Part shown: in pieces, positions 15,035-24,514 of the stretch | Layout of the letters: the number at the start of each line of letters is the position of its first letter | Position numbering within the stretch: the stretch's first letter is position 1 | IMG/VR virus record: IMGVR_UViG_3300049491_000269 | Location: 1-45,618 of that record | Length of the DNA: 45,618 nucleotides | Reading direction: 5' to 3' (one strand) | From: a virus | Notes under the pieces: model-generated | Seen by the model: the letters and a program-made list of their open reading frames with translations, nothing else | What the model was told of the DNA's origin: nothing | Databases searched by the model: none | Made by a program: the position numbers and the translations under genes

Positions 15035-17395
15035 ATGCTTGACCAGAATAAAATCGTAATTGATGATTTTCGAGGATTGTACCGCTGGTACGACGAGAAC
15101 GCAGTTCCGCCTAATCATTTCAAAGATTGTCTTAATTTAGAATTTGTACCTAAGAATTTCTCCGCTCGCGGTGGTATCGCTTTAACTTACGATACAATTG
15201 GAGAAGGTCTAGATAACGTTCGTCGAATTCATAGATTTGAGATTCCTGATGAACCGGATCGAATGTTGGTTTTGGGCATGGCCGGTGGAACTGGATCTAT
15301 TTTTGATGCTTCAGTAAACTTTACGACTCCTATTCTACAAATAGTTGGAATGACTGATTTTTCAATGGTCAGTCTTTTCGGTCGGGCTTATATTTCTCCC
15401 CACAATGGTGAAGAAGGATTACAAGATACTCCGATTTATGTCTATGATCCGGCAGAGGCGCCTGCGGCGCGAATTGCGGGAGGTAATCCGCCTAGTGATT
15501 TCGATCTTGTAGTAACAACTTTAACTCCTACGGTTGTTTTGGCTGACGTTGCAGCGGCTCAAAGCTTTGCAACTGGCGTTCCTTTAACTCTTACGGCTTC
15601 GCCCTATATTCCTCCCCTTCCTTCTACACTAAAATTCACACTCGTAAAAGGCACCTCGACTATTACCATTATGGACATTACCGTGGTCGGCTTTAATGCT
15701 GCTCACGAGCCACTTACTAAGGTTTATTCGGATAAAGTACTTTCTCTTGGTCCATTGACGTATACAACGTTTGACGTTTTTTCAGAAATTACTTCAGTTA
15801 CTCCTTCAAATATTGCCGGAGCGGTTGGAACTGGAACTTTAAAAATTGAAGTAACTGGTAAACCTCCAGGCAAGATCGAGAAGGGTTATCATATTATCGC
15901 TGTTGCGTATGAAACCGCTTCAGGTTTTATCACCTCCCCAGGGCCGGCTACTACGACTGGGACCAACTACGCGGTTTTTCTAGTTCCTAAACCTAAGAAG
16001 GGCTTAACTGTTTCGGGAATTCCAGATTTAACAACCCTACCGGCCGGTGTTGAAAAGATTCATATTCTCGCCTCGAAAGCAATTCCAAAAGCTCGGTATA
16101 CCGGAAACCCGGATGAATACGAATTGTTTTTCGTACCTGCTTCATCTGGTGGAATAATCGAAGCTGGAGATACAAGCGCTAATATTAACTTCTTCGATGC
16201 GGATCTCGTAGATTCTGCAGATTTCTTAAAAGATAACATGTCTCAAATCCCGGCAGGAGTTGCCGTCCTTGCAACTTCTAAGGGGCGACTCCTAGTAGCT
16301 GGAGTCAATTCTACATCAGTTGTTGGCGATGAATCAACAGACGATGATCTCGCAAATAACACAGTAATTTTTGGTTCTAAAGGTGGAGAGCCGGAAAGCT
16401 TTTCTAAGACCGATGGATTCGTAATCGTAAAACCTGGCGGATCTGGAATTAGGAATTTATCTGAATATCGTTCTCTCATCTACGCTTATAAATCTACTAG
16501 AACTTATGTTACGCAAGATAATGGTGGCCTTCCTGTTGAATGGGAAATCAACGCAGTAGATGAGGCAATTGGTGCAGAGTGCCATTCGGTTTCTCTCGCT
16601 CTTGGATCAGATTCTGCAACTGAAGACGTAGTAATTAGTGGATCTCGTTCTGGCTTACAAATCTTTAATGGAACCTACGCAGAACAACCGTTAAGCTGGA
16701 AAATTCGAGAAGTTTGGGATGATATCGTCAAAGAAGATAAATTCAATCAGATCGAAGTTGCTGTTGATCCGGTTAATAAATTTATCTTTATTGCGATTCC
16801 TTTTTCATTTACGAATTATCCAACTGGTACAATGTTATATGCAGACTATTCAGATGGTTTAAATTGGGATACCATTAAATGGTGCCCCTGGGTTTTGTAT
16901 CGCCCTGGTGATCCTATTGGTGGGACCGATCCAATTGAATTTGAACAGTTAATTCTTGTTCCAAATTCAATCTATACAACCTTTGAATCTGCTGTACCTG
17001 TACTTCGTATCGGTTCGATTAATGGAAACATCTATACATACGAGTATAAGTCTGGACTTAAAGCTGATGATGGTACAGTTCGTAGTGCTTTCTTTGAAAC
17101 ATCAAAATTAGGGTATTCGGAAGAAGGAGGCGTAAGCCAGGTTACTTCAGTTCGTATGACTATTACAGGGCCTTGTACACTTCATTCATCGTTTACTGGT
17201 CCTAATGACGTAGTAGTTGAAACTATTCCTGATGAGACTATTACGACTACACAACCTAGTAATATTTTGCTTCGAGTCAATTTCGTAGAAGATGAATTCT
17301 CTTATAAGGGTTCGATTGACACTCTGAATGACACGTTTTCGATTTCTAAGATTTGGGTCTTTGGCGTTGAAGCTTGGGCTGAAAGGCCGGCATAA
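15035..17395 (+). CDS. Putative tail nozzle/hub protein, 786 aa
   Basis: The opening DDFRGLYRWYDENAVPPNHF followed by DCLNLEF and ARGGI matches the start pattern of podoviral tail tubular/nozzle proteins (T7 gp12 or P22 gp10 type), whose beta-propeller body forms the distal tail. The body is uniformly beta-rich with repeated aromatic-Gly turns (IIAVAYETASGFITSPGPAT, SYEEGG-like turns near the end). Size and place after the adaptor fit. The specific family is inferred, not proven. Confidence 0.65.
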   Translation: MLDQNKIVIDDFRGLYRWYDENAVPPNHFKDCLNLEFVPKNFSARGGIALTYDTIGEGLDNVRRIHRFEIPDEPDRMLVLGMAGGTGSIFDASVNFTTPILQIVGMTDFSMVSLFGRAYISPHNGEEGLQDTPIYVYDPAEAPAARIAGGNPPSDFDLVVTTLTPTVVLADVAAAQSFATGVPLTLTASPYIPPLPSTLKFTLVKGTSTITIMDITVVGFNAAHEPLTKVYSDKVLSLGPLTYTTFDVFSEITSVTPSNIAGAVGTGTLKIEVTGKPPGKIEKGYHIIAVAYETASGFITSPGPATTTGTNYAVFLVPKPKKGLTVSGIPDLTTLPAGVEKIHILASKAIPKARYTGNPDEYELFFVPASSGGIIEAGDTSANINFFDADLVDSADFLKDNMSQIPAGVAVLATSKGRLLVAGVNSTSVVGDESTDDDLANNTVIFGSKGGEPESFSKTDGFVIVKPGGSGIRNLSEYRSLIYAYKSTRTYVTQDNGGLPVEWEINAVDEAIGAECHSVSLALGSDSATEDVVISGSRSGLQIFNGTYAEQPLSWKIREVWDDIVKEDKFNQIEVAVDPVNKFIFIAIPFSFTNYPTGTMLYADYSDGLNWDTIKWCPWVLYRPGDPIGGTDPIEFEQLILVPNSIYTTFESAVPVLRIGSINGNIYTYEYKSGLKADDGTVRSAFFETSKLGYSEEGGVSQVTSVRMTITGPCTLHSSFTGPNDVVVETIPDETITTTQPSNILLRVNFVEDEFSYKGSIDTLNDTFSISKIWVFGVEAWAERPA

Positions 17396-17631
17396 TGGCA
17401 TTAGAACAGGAATTAACAGCAGAGCAACTTCTTCAGGGGTTGCAGAAGAAAGATCCACGTCTTTATGATCTTCAGAAAATCTTAATTCAAAATTTGAAGA
17501 TTTTAGGAATTGCTACAGGAACAGATTCGCCTAGAACGTTGAGAAAATCTACTACAGGTGGAACTCCTGCTGTATCAGTTCAACCTGCTGATCTTTACGA
17601 TGTAGAGAAAAGGGTCTCTCTCCGTATATGA
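17395..17631 (+). CDS. Hypothetical small protein, 78 aa
   Basis: The start overlaps the nozzle gene stop in ATAATGG, and the end overlaps the next start. It has an amphipathic helix at about 5-45 (LTAEQLLQGLQKKDPRLYDL) and a disordered Ser/Thr/Gly-rich tail. Likely a small tail-assembly or linker protein, by position only. Confidence 0.5.
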   Translation: MALEQELTAEQLLQGLQKKDPRLYDLQKILIQNLKILGIATGTDSPRTLRKSTTGGTPAVSVQPADLYDVEKRVSLRI

Positions 17632-18365
17632 TTATTCTTGATCGTGCAGAAGATTTAGCGGTTCCAGATTCAGGAGAACTTTTAGAATTCTTCTTAGGCG
17701 GGGCTTCGGTTACTCCGCTCCCATTTCTAACTTCATTTGTCGAATTTGATGATGCTGCACGGTCAGTAGAACCGATTAACTTTCATGGCGTTTCAAATGG
17801 CGTAACTCCAGTCACAATTATGGAGCCCCCTGCGGGGGATGGATTAACTAGACAGCTTAAGTCTTTATCGGTTTATAATCCTAATACTGCTGATACTACA
17901 GTTACGATTGAGTTGAACGATAATGCGACCCTACGGGTTATTCTTTCTATTGTTCTTTCTCTTGGCGATACTCTCCAATACAACGATGGAGAAGGATTCC
18001 GAGTTCTAGATTCTACCGGAAATATTAAAGTAGTATCCCCTGAAGTTCCAGTAATAACTGCCATTCTTGTTCAATCTAATCCAGCGGCAACTACTTTAAC
18101 CGATGCTTATACTGTTCCTGCTGGATTTAGATTTGAGGGTTATGTAAACGTAGCAAATCGTTCTGTAGCTACTGCGTTTCGGATTTCAATTGCAATCGCT
18201 GGGGCGGCAGATTCCCCCGAACAGTATATTGCATATGATACACCACTTACCCAAAATAATATCTATAATTCGGGCGACATTAAAGCTAATGGTGGAGACG
18301 TAATTAGAGTCTATGCAACCTTAGCTACGCTTTCCTTCTCTATAATTGGTGAATTGAAAGCATAA
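17628..18365 (+). CDS. Conserved tail-region protein, 245 aa
   Basis: Residues about 85-130 (SLSVYNPNTADTTVTIELND and SLGDTLQYNDGEGFRVLDS) and 155-245 (FEGYVNVANRSVATAFRISI, DVIRVYATLATLSFSIIGEL) match a pattern often seen in phage tail-fibre-associated proteins: two beta-sandwich units joined by a short linker. It probably connects or decorates fibres. It is embedded with 1-4 base overlaps between the small protein at 17395 and the fibre gene. Confidence 0.6.
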   Translation: MIILDRAEDLAVPDSGELLEFFLGGASVTPLPFLTSFVEFDDAARSVEPINFHGVSNGVTPVTIMEPPAGDGLTRQLKSLSVYNPNTADTTVTIELNDNATLRVILSIVLSLGDTLQYNDGEGFRVLDSTGNIKVVSPEVPVITAILVQSNPAATTLTDAYTVPAGFRFEGYVNVANRSVATAFRISIAIAGAADSPEQYIAYDTPLTQNNIYNSGDIKANGGDVIRVYATLATLSFSIIGELKA

Positions 18366-20335
18366 TGGGAAATAATTTCGCGTTCGGTGAAAATGAAGTA
18401 GTTTTAATCAGTGATATTAATATCTCTGGTGGAACTACATCTAACAATCTTGCCTCACTTGTTTTCAACAATTCACCGAGCGTAACGTTCGGATTAGATG
18501 GCTCTACTATTACAGCTTCTGCCGCAGGAGGCGGAGGTGGTGGAGGAAGCTTTTCTGCTGGTGCCTCAAACTTAGGAAATACCTTAGGTAATACTGGAAC
18601 TGTTTCCAATCAAATTGTCTTTGCCGGTGGAAATAATATTACGGTTTCGCAATCTACAAATGCTGGTGGGGCTACTTTAACTATTTCCGCGTTCAATCAA
18701 AGCGTACAAACTCAAGCTGCGACAATTGGGCAACTTTCAGTTGGTGCTTCAACTGATGGAAATACGAATGGAAATACTACTGTAAATACCGGGCAGAGAT
18801 TAGTGTTCGTCGGATCGAATATGATTTCTGTTTCGCAAGCAACTGCAGCTGGATCAACCACTTTAGTTTTCTCTGCAACACAAAGCGTTCAGACTCAAGC
18901 TGCAACGATTGGGCAGGTTTCTCTAGGTCTTTCAAACCTTGGAAATACTCAAGGGAACACGACGGTAAATACTGGTAATAGATTTGTCCTAGTAGGTACT
19001 AACGGTATTACCTTAAGCCAAGCAACCGGGGCCGGTTCAACTACTATTTCAATCAGCGGCAATGCCGCACAGACAGTACAAACTCAGGGAATTACCGGGG
19101 ACCAACTTTCAATCGGTGTTTCGAACTTAGGAAATACCCAGGGAAATACTACAGTAAATTCTGGTAATCGCTTCGTCCTTGTTGGAACGAATGGAATCAC
19201 TATTTCTCAGGCAACTGGAGCAGGATCTACCACTATTTCAATTTCCGGAAACGCGGCTCAGACGGTACAAACTCAGAGCTTAATTGCTGGCGTTTATGAC
19301 GGCGCAAATTCAATCTCAACTGGAACTATTCGATTCACCAATGCAAATGGAGTAAGCTTCAGCATAAATGGTCAAACTATCTCCGCTTCCGTTCTTGCGC
19401 AAAGTAATCAAATTCTTACGATGTTCGCAAATTCGAATACTACGCAATCTTCTACCGGTACTGCAAATGCCTCAAGTTTGAATTTCGTTGGGGCCGGAAT
19501 TGCTTCAGTTGGAATTTCTGGAGGTTCAGTAATCGTTTCAGTTCCATCTGGAGGTGGCGCCGGTGACGGGGGAGTATTTGCTGGAGTTTCAACTGGAGGA
19601 AATACTGCTGGTTCAACGGGAACCGTTTCAACTGGAAACTTTGTCCTTGTAGGATCTAATGGAATTACGCTTTCTCAATCTACTGGAGCAGCCGGATCAG
19701 CAGCAACTGTAACAATTCTCGGTGATGCAGCCACTTTAAATTTCTTCGCTCCTTGGCCTGCGATTGGACATAGTCAACTTGCTGTTCAGAACGCCTCATT
19801 GAAGTTTGCTCCAATTCAAGTTCAGAACTTCGTAACTGCTACGGTACTGCGTCATTTTGGGGCGATTGCATTAACGACTTCATCCAATTCCAGTTGGGGC
19901 GGTACGATCTCGATTCACTATGGGATTTATACAAAGAATGCTAGTACACTTAGTCTTGCATCTAGCGGTTCAATAAGTTATGCTTTTACGAACACTTCAA
20001 ACAACTCGACGTCGGTATTAAGCGGTCAGAAAAACTTTAGTGTTCCGATCAACTTAAGCATGACCCCTGGAGATTATTGGGTTGGATTCGTAGTTAGAAC
20101 TAGTACGGTAAATGCTAACTCGTGGGCGATGAGCAATGGGCAACTTACGGTTGGAAACTCAAACTTCTCTGGAGACTTCATGGTTGCTACAAATGCTACT
20201 AACCAGCGGCAACTTGGATTAGGGGTTTATTCAGTTTCAGTTTCCACGCTTCCGGCTTCAGTTGGATTTAGTGAACTTTCAGGCACCGCACAGAGTTCAC
20301 AGTATTCTCAAGTCTTCGCATTCGGTACTTTATAA
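18365..20335 (+). CDS. Repeat-built tail fibre / receptor-binding protein
   Basis: A 656-residue Ser/Thr/Asn/Gly-rich protein. After residues 1-60 and a run of seven Gly, about four tandem repeats of roughly 61 residues follow, each with a SNLGNTxGNT core, GNRFVLVGTNGITLSQATGA and a TVQTQ linker. A fifth copy recurs later at about 19569-19740. The last 200 residues form a separate beta-rich domain (NFFAPWPAIGHSQLAVQNAS onward), the likely host-binding tip. The repeats should form an elongated trimeric shaft. Confidence 0.75.
   Translation: MGNNFAFGENEVVLISDINISGGTTSNNLASLVFNNSPSVTFGLDGSTITASAAGGGGGGGSFSAGASNLGNTLGNTGTVSNQIVFAGGNNITVSQSTNAGGATLTISAFNQSVQTQAATIGQLSVGASTDGNTNGNTTVNTGQRLVFVGSNMISVSQATAAGSTTLVFSATQSVQTQAATIGQVSLGLSNLGNTQGNTTVNTGNRFVLVGTNGITLSQATGAGSTTISISGNAAQTVQTQGITGDQLSIGVSNLGNTQGNTTVNSGNRFVLVGTNGITISQATGAGSTTISISGNAAQTVQTQSLIAGVYDGANSISTGTIRFTNANGVSFSINGQTISASVLAQSNQILTMFANSNTTQSSTGTANASSLNFVGAGIASVGISGGSVIVSVPSGGGAGDGGVFAGVSTGGNTAGSTGTVSTGNFVLVGSNGITLSQSTGAAGSAATVTILGDAATLNFFAPWPAIGHSQLAVQNASLKFAPIQVQNFVTATVLRHFGAIALTTSSNSSWGGTISIHYGIYTKNASTLSLASSGSISYAFTNTSNNSTSVLSGQKNFSVPINLSMTPGDYWVGFVVRTSTVNANSWAMSNGQLTVGNSNFSGDFMVATNATNQRQLGLGVYSVSVSTLPASVGFSELSGTAQSSQYSQVFAFGTL
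18548..19290 (+). repeat. Tandem coding repeats in the fibre gene
   Basis: Four consecutive units of about 183-190 bp begin near 18548, 18729, 18912 and 19102. The third and fourth units are almost identical as protein, but differ at many synonymous positions, so the repeat is kept by protein-level selection rather than recent copying. A diverged fifth unit lies at about 19569-19740. Confidence 0.7.
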
Positions 20336-20347
20336 ATTTAGGATTAT

Positions 20348-21055
20348 ATGAGTCAAGGATTAATTGTTCAGGATTTCGCTGGCGTTCATAACAAAAGTGA
20401 AAACACTTCTGCCAGACTATTAAAAGGAGCCTCTTGGAAGAAACAGCGAATTGTAGTAATCATCCCGGCCGGTGATTCCATCCCTGCTAAGGTTGCTTTA
20501 TCCCATTGGAATCTTGCATTTCCTCCGAATAATGGAATTTGTAGAATCCTAGCTCAAGGTATGGAAGTTGGAGATGCCTATTCTTCAGCAATTGCTTCGA
20601 TTCTTAGTCATCCAGAATTGAGCAAGTGGGAATATATTCTTACAATTGAACATGATAATATGCCTCCCGGGGATGGAGTTCTTCGACTTTGTGAGCAAAT
20701 GGAGAATCATCCAGAATATGCATGTATTGGTGGATTATATTTTACAAAGGGAGAAGGTGGAGTAGCTCAAATTTGGGGGGATCCGAAAGATCCAATTCTT
20801 AATTTCCGTCCACAAGTTCCTCGACCTGGTTTAGTGGAATGTTGTGGAACTGGAATGGGCTTTAATCTTTTCCGAATGAAGATGTTTAGAGATGAGAAAT
20901 TGCGTCGACCCTGGTTTTTAACCCAGACAAAAAATGGAGTCTCTACTCAGGATCTTTATTTCTGGGCCGATGCTCGTAAATATGGTTATCGTTGTGCGAT
21001 TGATTGCAATGTAAAGGTTGGACATTACGACGTTAATACTGACGTAGTTTGGTAG
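20348..21055 (+). CDS. Putative GT-A-fold glycosyltransferase
   Basis: Residues about 34-50 (RIVVIIPAGDSIPAKVALS) look like the nucleotide-sugar-binding start of a GT2-type fold. EYILTIEHDNMPPGDGVLRL supplies a DxD-like metal site (IEHDN). CIGGLYFTKG and VECCGTGMGFNLFRMKMF match the later acceptor and catalytic loops. A C-terminal VGHYD segment is consistent with a His-containing loop. Possible targets are fibre, host glycan or DNA bases. It follows the fibre gene and precedes a methyltransferase. Confidence 0.6.
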   Translation: MSQGLIVQDFAGVHNKSENTSARLLKGASWKKQRIVVIIPAGDSIPAKVALSHWNLAFPPNNGICRILAQGMEVGDAYSSAIASILSHPELSKWEYILTIEHDNMPPGDGVLRLCEQMENHPEYACIGGLYFTKGEGGVAQIWGDPKDPILNFRPQVPRPGLVECCGTGMGFNLFRMKMFRDEKLRRPWFLTQTKNGVSTQDLYFWADARKYGYRCAIDCNVKVGHYDVNTDVVW

Positions 21056-21079
21056 ATTCTTTTAATTCCCCGAGGATTT

Positions 21080-21397
21080 ATGGAATTTTTCAAGAAGGTT
21101 TTCAAGAAGCCGGATCCGAAACGTTTTCGACGGGATTTCTTAAAGCAAGTCGGTGGAATCGTTTTGATGACTGGCGTTGATAAGAATGGAATCGAATCGA
21201 AACCACTGGTAAAACAGATTCCCCAGAATTTAAATTCTAATGGTTGGGCTACTGGTGGGACTACTTGTATTTATACTAGCCCTTATCTTAGTTTTAGTGG
21301 ACAACTTCCAGTAGGTTATGTTATGTCGAGCCTTCAAAATCATCATTCATTTTGTGACCTTCCCGGTTGTGACGGTTCTCCTCATGGAAAGAAATAA
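21080..21397 (+). CDS. Hypothetical protein, 105 aa
   Basis: A basic, Phe-rich N-terminus (FFKKVFKKPDPKRFRRDFLK) resembling an amphipathic helix is followed by a Gly/Ser/Tyr-rich middle and a Cys/His-containing C-terminus (HHSFCDLPGCDGSPHGKK) that could bind metal. GAGGA precedes the ATG. It sits between the glycosyltransferase and methyltransferase genes and may belong to the same modification cassette. Family unknown. Confidence 0.5.
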   Translation: MEFFKKVFKKPDPKRFRRDFLKQVGGIVLMTGVDKNGIESKPLVKQIPQNLNSNGWATGGTTCIYTSPYLSFSGQLPVGYVMSSLQNHHSFCDLPGCDGSPHGKK

Positions 21398-21951
21398 TGT
21401 CTAAAGCACTTCGTCTTAAGGCCTTCAAGAAAATCGAATTAAAGATTGATCTAGGCTGTGGTAAAAATCCTAAGCCTGGTTTCACCGGCGTAGATATTCG
21501 GCCCTTCGGCCAAGCTATTACCCATGATTTGACCAAAAAGTGGCCCTGGAAAGATGGAGAAGTTAAGGAAGCTTATTCTTCCCATTTTATTGAGCATTTA
21601 ACAGCGGAACAGAGGATTCATTTCGTTAATGAATTATATCGAGTTCTGGCTCCGGGGGGAACTTGCCAATTAATTGCTCCTCATTGGAGTTCTTGCCGCG
21701 CCTATGGTGATTTGACTCATGTTTGGCCTCCTGTTTCTGAGTTCTGGTTTTATTATTTGAAGAAGAGCTGGAGAGAACAGAACGCTCCTCATAATGATTT
21801 CTATACTTGTGACTTCGATATCACCTGGGGATATTCTCTTCACGATCATTTGGTCAATAGGAACCAAGAATATCAGACTCATGCTTTGACGTTTTGGAAA
21901 GAAGCGGCTCAAGACGTTATTGCCAATTTAACTAAAGTGGAGACGAAATAA
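21397..21951 (+). CDS. Putative SAM-dependent methyltransferase (class I)
   Basis: Motif I KIDLGCGKNPKPGFTGVDIR near residues 16-35 gives the Gly-rich SAM loop and acidic ribose ligand. SSHFIEHL and NELYRVLAPGGTCQLIAPH correspond to the motif IV and motif V regions of class I methyltransferases, as in methyltransferase type 11 proteins. The substrate is not evident. The gene is in the cassette with a glycosyltransferase upstream and a GNAT-like gene downstream, so modification of a glycan, protein or small molecule is plausible. Confidence 0.7.
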   Translation: MSKALRLKAFKKIELKIDLGCGKNPKPGFTGVDIRPFGQAITHDLTKKWPWKDGEVKEAYSSHFIEHLTAEQRIHFVNELYRVLAPGGTCQLIAPHWSSCRAYGDLTHVWPPVSEFWFYYLKKSWREQNAPHNDFYTCDFDITWGYSLHDHLVNRNQEYQTHALTFWKEAAQDVIANLTKVETK

Positions 21952-22355
21952 TGTGGGGACAAATGTCGGGAATGGGCGGATTTGATCCGATGATGCTTCA
22001 GAAATTAATGGGTGGGGCTGCACCTCCGCAGGGCGGATTTGTTCAACAGGGAATACAGCAAAGACCTGGTGGATTTTCTGGTTTAGGTGTAGGAATGCAG
22101 CAAAATCCAATGTCTGCCGGTCAAGGAATGATTCAGCGCGGCGCTCCTATGGGTATGCAGCAGCCTAATGCTAATCCTTATGGAATGCAAAATCCTGGAA
22201 TGGGAAATTCCGGTGCACTTGGAGCAATGGCTGAAAAGTTACGCGGAATGACCGGCGGTGGACAGGCTAGTCCTGGTGGATTCGGACAATTTGCCAATCC
22301 CGCAGCTATGGCTGATCCTAGAAATCAAAGAGCGCGAGCTGATAGGCAATACTAA
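21951..22355 (+). CDS. Gly/Met/Gln-rich protein, candidate ejection protein
   Basis: Low-complexity protein of 134 residues with repeated GMQQ, GGF and NPM motifs (MSGMGGFDPMMLQKLMGGAA). Two similar Gln/Gly-rich proteins follow at 22728 and 23597, which suggests a family of small virion proteins that may be ejected or line the capsid interior. Start overlaps the methyltransferase stop (TAATG). Confidence 0.5.
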   Translation: MWGQMSGMGGFDPMMLQKLMGGAAPPQGGFVQQGIQQRPGGFSGLGVGMQQNPMSAGQGMIQRGAPMGMQQPNANPYGMQNPGMGNSGALGAMAEKLRGMTGGGQASPGGFGQFANPAAMADPRNQRARADRQY

Positions 22356-22741
22356 TGATTATTCGTGAACTAGAACTTAGGGACCTTGGTCCCATTGATA
22401 CATTTTGGCAAAGGGACCATAAAGGAGTTCGGGGAATTCCAGATAGATCCGGACTTCTTTCCGAAGCCGTTGTAGAAAATGGAAAAGTTCTAGGTTACGG
22501 ACACGTTAAAGTTTTCGGTGAAGCTTCAATGTGGCTGGATCAGACCGCTTCAGCATTTCAACGGGCTAAGACTTTCAAGCTTATGATGGACAAAGCTATC
22601 CGAGATTCGAAGAATTTAGGTCTTGATCTCCTTCACGTAGGCGTCGAAGATCCCCACTTCGAAATGCTTTTACGTGGAAAATATAAATTTGCTGACCGTG
22701 GAACGGTCCTTCAATTGGAGTTAAAAGATGGGCGGTCCTAA
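22355..22741 (+). CDS. Putative GNAT-like acetyltransferase
   Basis: The 128-residue length and the strand order fit a GNAT fold: IIRELELRDLGPIDTFW (beta1-alpha1), VLGYGHVKVFGEASMWLDQT (beta2-3-4 region), AKTFKLMMDKAIRDSKNLG (the helix after the acetyl-CoA loop) and LDLLHVGVEDPHFEMLLRGK (beta5-alpha4). The canonical Q/RxxGxG/A loop is not clear, so activity is uncertain and a non-catalytic GNAT-fold virion protein is possible. It is common for such genes to sit beside internal virion genes. Confidence 0.5.
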   Translation: MIIRELELRDLGPIDTFWQRDHKGVRGIPDRSGLLSEAVVENGKVLGYGHVKVFGEASMWLDQTASAFQRAKTFKLMMDKAIRDSKNLGLDLLHVGVEDPHFEMLLRGKYKFADRGTVLQLELKDGRS

Positions 22742-23600
22742 GCCTAATAAGAGTGTAAACAACTTAATGCAAGTTGGGCAAGGCCAGCAGCAGAATTTTC
22801 AAAATTCTATCTCTGGTGGCTTAGGTACTGCCCAAGGAAACTCTCAGGGAGTTTTTGATACTGCATTTGGAGGATATAAAAATCTTCTGAATAGTCTTCA
22901 AAACCCGCAGAGCGGAGGAGGCGGTGGAGGTAATCCAGCTTTATCTGCGGCGCAAGCTGCAATTGCTGGAATGTCTGGACCTGGAAATCCTTGGGCCGGT
23001 CAACTTGGTGCAGATATTAGAACCCGGGAAAATAGCGTCTTGCCCGGCTTTTATGATCGAATTAAAGCTGAGCAGACTAGACTTCAAAATGTACAGGGTG
23101 GATATAATCCTGGATATACTAGTCAAATGGCTAAACTTGCTCGGGATCAAGCTCATCAGGCGCAAGAAGGCGTACTTAATACTGAAATTAAACTTGGTGA
23201 AAAGAGCGCAGCAGCTCAAGCTGCACAAGCTCAATTTGCTTTACAACAGCAAGGAATGCTAGCATCGCTCGCCCGTGGTGGAGGTGGTGGAGGTGGCGGT
23301 TCTGCTGATGATAATTTTAGACAGCAGATGGCAGTTTTAGGAGCGATGGGCGGTTTACGTGGGCAGGCTCCTGGTGAAGTTGGAATGTATCTTAATTCTG
23401 GATTAGGTAATATTGGATTAGGAAATCAACAAGCTGGACAATTTGCACAGTATAATCCCGCTACAGTTCCTGGTTGGCAGAAAGCTTTAGGCGCGGTTGG
23501 TGGCGTAGCTGGAGGAATTTTAGGTTCTGGATTTAATCCATTTGGTGGCGGCGGAAATAAATCTGGTGGTCAAGGCCAGTATTATGGAGGATGGGCATGA
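22728..23600 (+). CDS. Putative ejection / internal virion protein, 290 aa
   Basis: Gln/Gly/Ala-rich protein with several poly-Gly runs, two long helical stretches (AAQAAIAGM region and AQEGVLNTEIKLGEKSAAAQ) and a C-terminal Gly-rich hydrophobic segment (KALGAVGGVAGGILGSGFNP) that could insert in a membrane. It resembles podoviral DNA-ejection proteins in composition and location. It overlaps the GNAT-like gene by 14 bases and the next gene by a few bases. Confidence 0.6.
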   Translation: MGGPKPNKSVNNLMQVGQGQQQNFQNSISGGLGTAQGNSQGVFDTAFGGYKNLLNSLQNPQSGGGGGGNPALSAAQAAIAGMSGPGNPWAGQLGADIRTRENSVLPGFYDRIKAEQTRLQNVQGGYNPGYTSQMAKLARDQAHQAQEGVLNTEIKLGEKSAAAQAAQAQFALQQQGMLASLARGGGGGGGGSADDNFRQQMAVLGAMGGLRGQAPGEVGMYLNSGLGNIGLGNQQAGQFAQYNPATVPGWQKALGAVGGVAGGILGSGFNPFGGGGNKSGGQGQYYGGWA

Positions 23601-24514
23601 GCTTATTTGATATGTTCAATTTTGACCCATCTTCTACTCCAGGATTTTTTCCACAGAATCAAGGATCTGGCCCAAGTTACGACTTTCCTGCACAGCAATT
23701 CAGAGACGATAGCTTTGCCTCGTTTATGAATCCTATGCAGAACTTAATGCAGCAGATGCCACAGACTCAGAATTATTTTTCTGCTTTGAGTCAAGGCCCA
23801 ACTGTGCAAAATAGTCAACCTAGTCTTGGCCGCACTATTGGATCCGCTCTTGCTGGCTTGGCCCAAAGTGTAACAAATCCTTCGGCTGGTGCCGCGATTG
23901 CAGCGCAAGGTATGGCTGCGCCTTATGAGCGTAAAGTTGATGATTATCAGAGAAATATAGCTAATCTTGGTCGCAGTGCACAACAGGAACAAGGCTTAAT
24001 GGGACTTAGCCGTCAGTTTGCTAATGACCAGTTTACTCGGGAACAGCAAGGATTTGAGAATCGGTTTAAAGAAGACCAACTTGGTCAGGCTGGCCAATTA
24101 GGTAATCGTAAACTTGACGTAGAAGAAAAGGATCTATCTGCTAAAATTGCTCAGGCAAATCTTGATCGTGCACTACAAGAAAAGAAAATTACTATTGACC
24201 AGTACAACTCTGAATCACAAAGAATTAGTGCTAATTCAAATGCTGCACGTGATTCTGCAATGTCTGATTATTACCGACGAATTGCTACAGTTAGAGAAAA
24301 TCCAACTCCTAAAGCTAAACCTGAATCCAATGCTGTAGTCCAGAGTAAACTTAAAGCTGAACTTCTAACTGATCCTACTTTTGAGGGTATGATAGATTAT
24401 CAGGGTAGAATCAATCCTGAAGAACTAAACAAAAATCCCAATGCGATGGAAAGGTTACGACAAATTTATCGTAGATTGGGATTAGCACCTTCTAATGATA
24501 TTGGGTTACAATAA
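23597..24514 (+). CDS. Putative ejection / internal virion protein, 305 aa
   Basis: GGAGG ends at 23590, so ATG 23597 (6 bases of spacing) is preferred over the ATG at 23591. The N-terminal 75 residues are Gln/Met/Phe-rich and a long charged helix runs from about 125 to 235 (KFANDQF-type and AKIAQANLDRALQEKKITID). The rest is Lys/Glu-rich. It follows a similar protein and precedes the 1562-residue polyvalent protein, all likely to be ejected together. Confidence 0.6.
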   Translation: MSLFDMFNFDPSSTPGFFPQNQGSGPSYDFPAQQFRDDSFASFMNPMQNLMQQMPQTQNYFSALSQGPTVQNSQPSLGRTIGSALAGLAQSVTNPSAGAAIAAQGMAAPYERKVDDYQRNIANLGRSAQQEQGLMGLSRQFANDQFTREQQGFENRFKEDQLGQAGQLGNRKLDVEEKDLSAKIAQANLDRALQEKKITIDQYNSESQRISANSNAARDSAMSDYYRRIATVRENPTPKAKPESNAVVQSKLKAELLTDPTFEGMIDYQGRINPEELNKNPNAMERLRQIYRRLGLAPSNDIGLQ

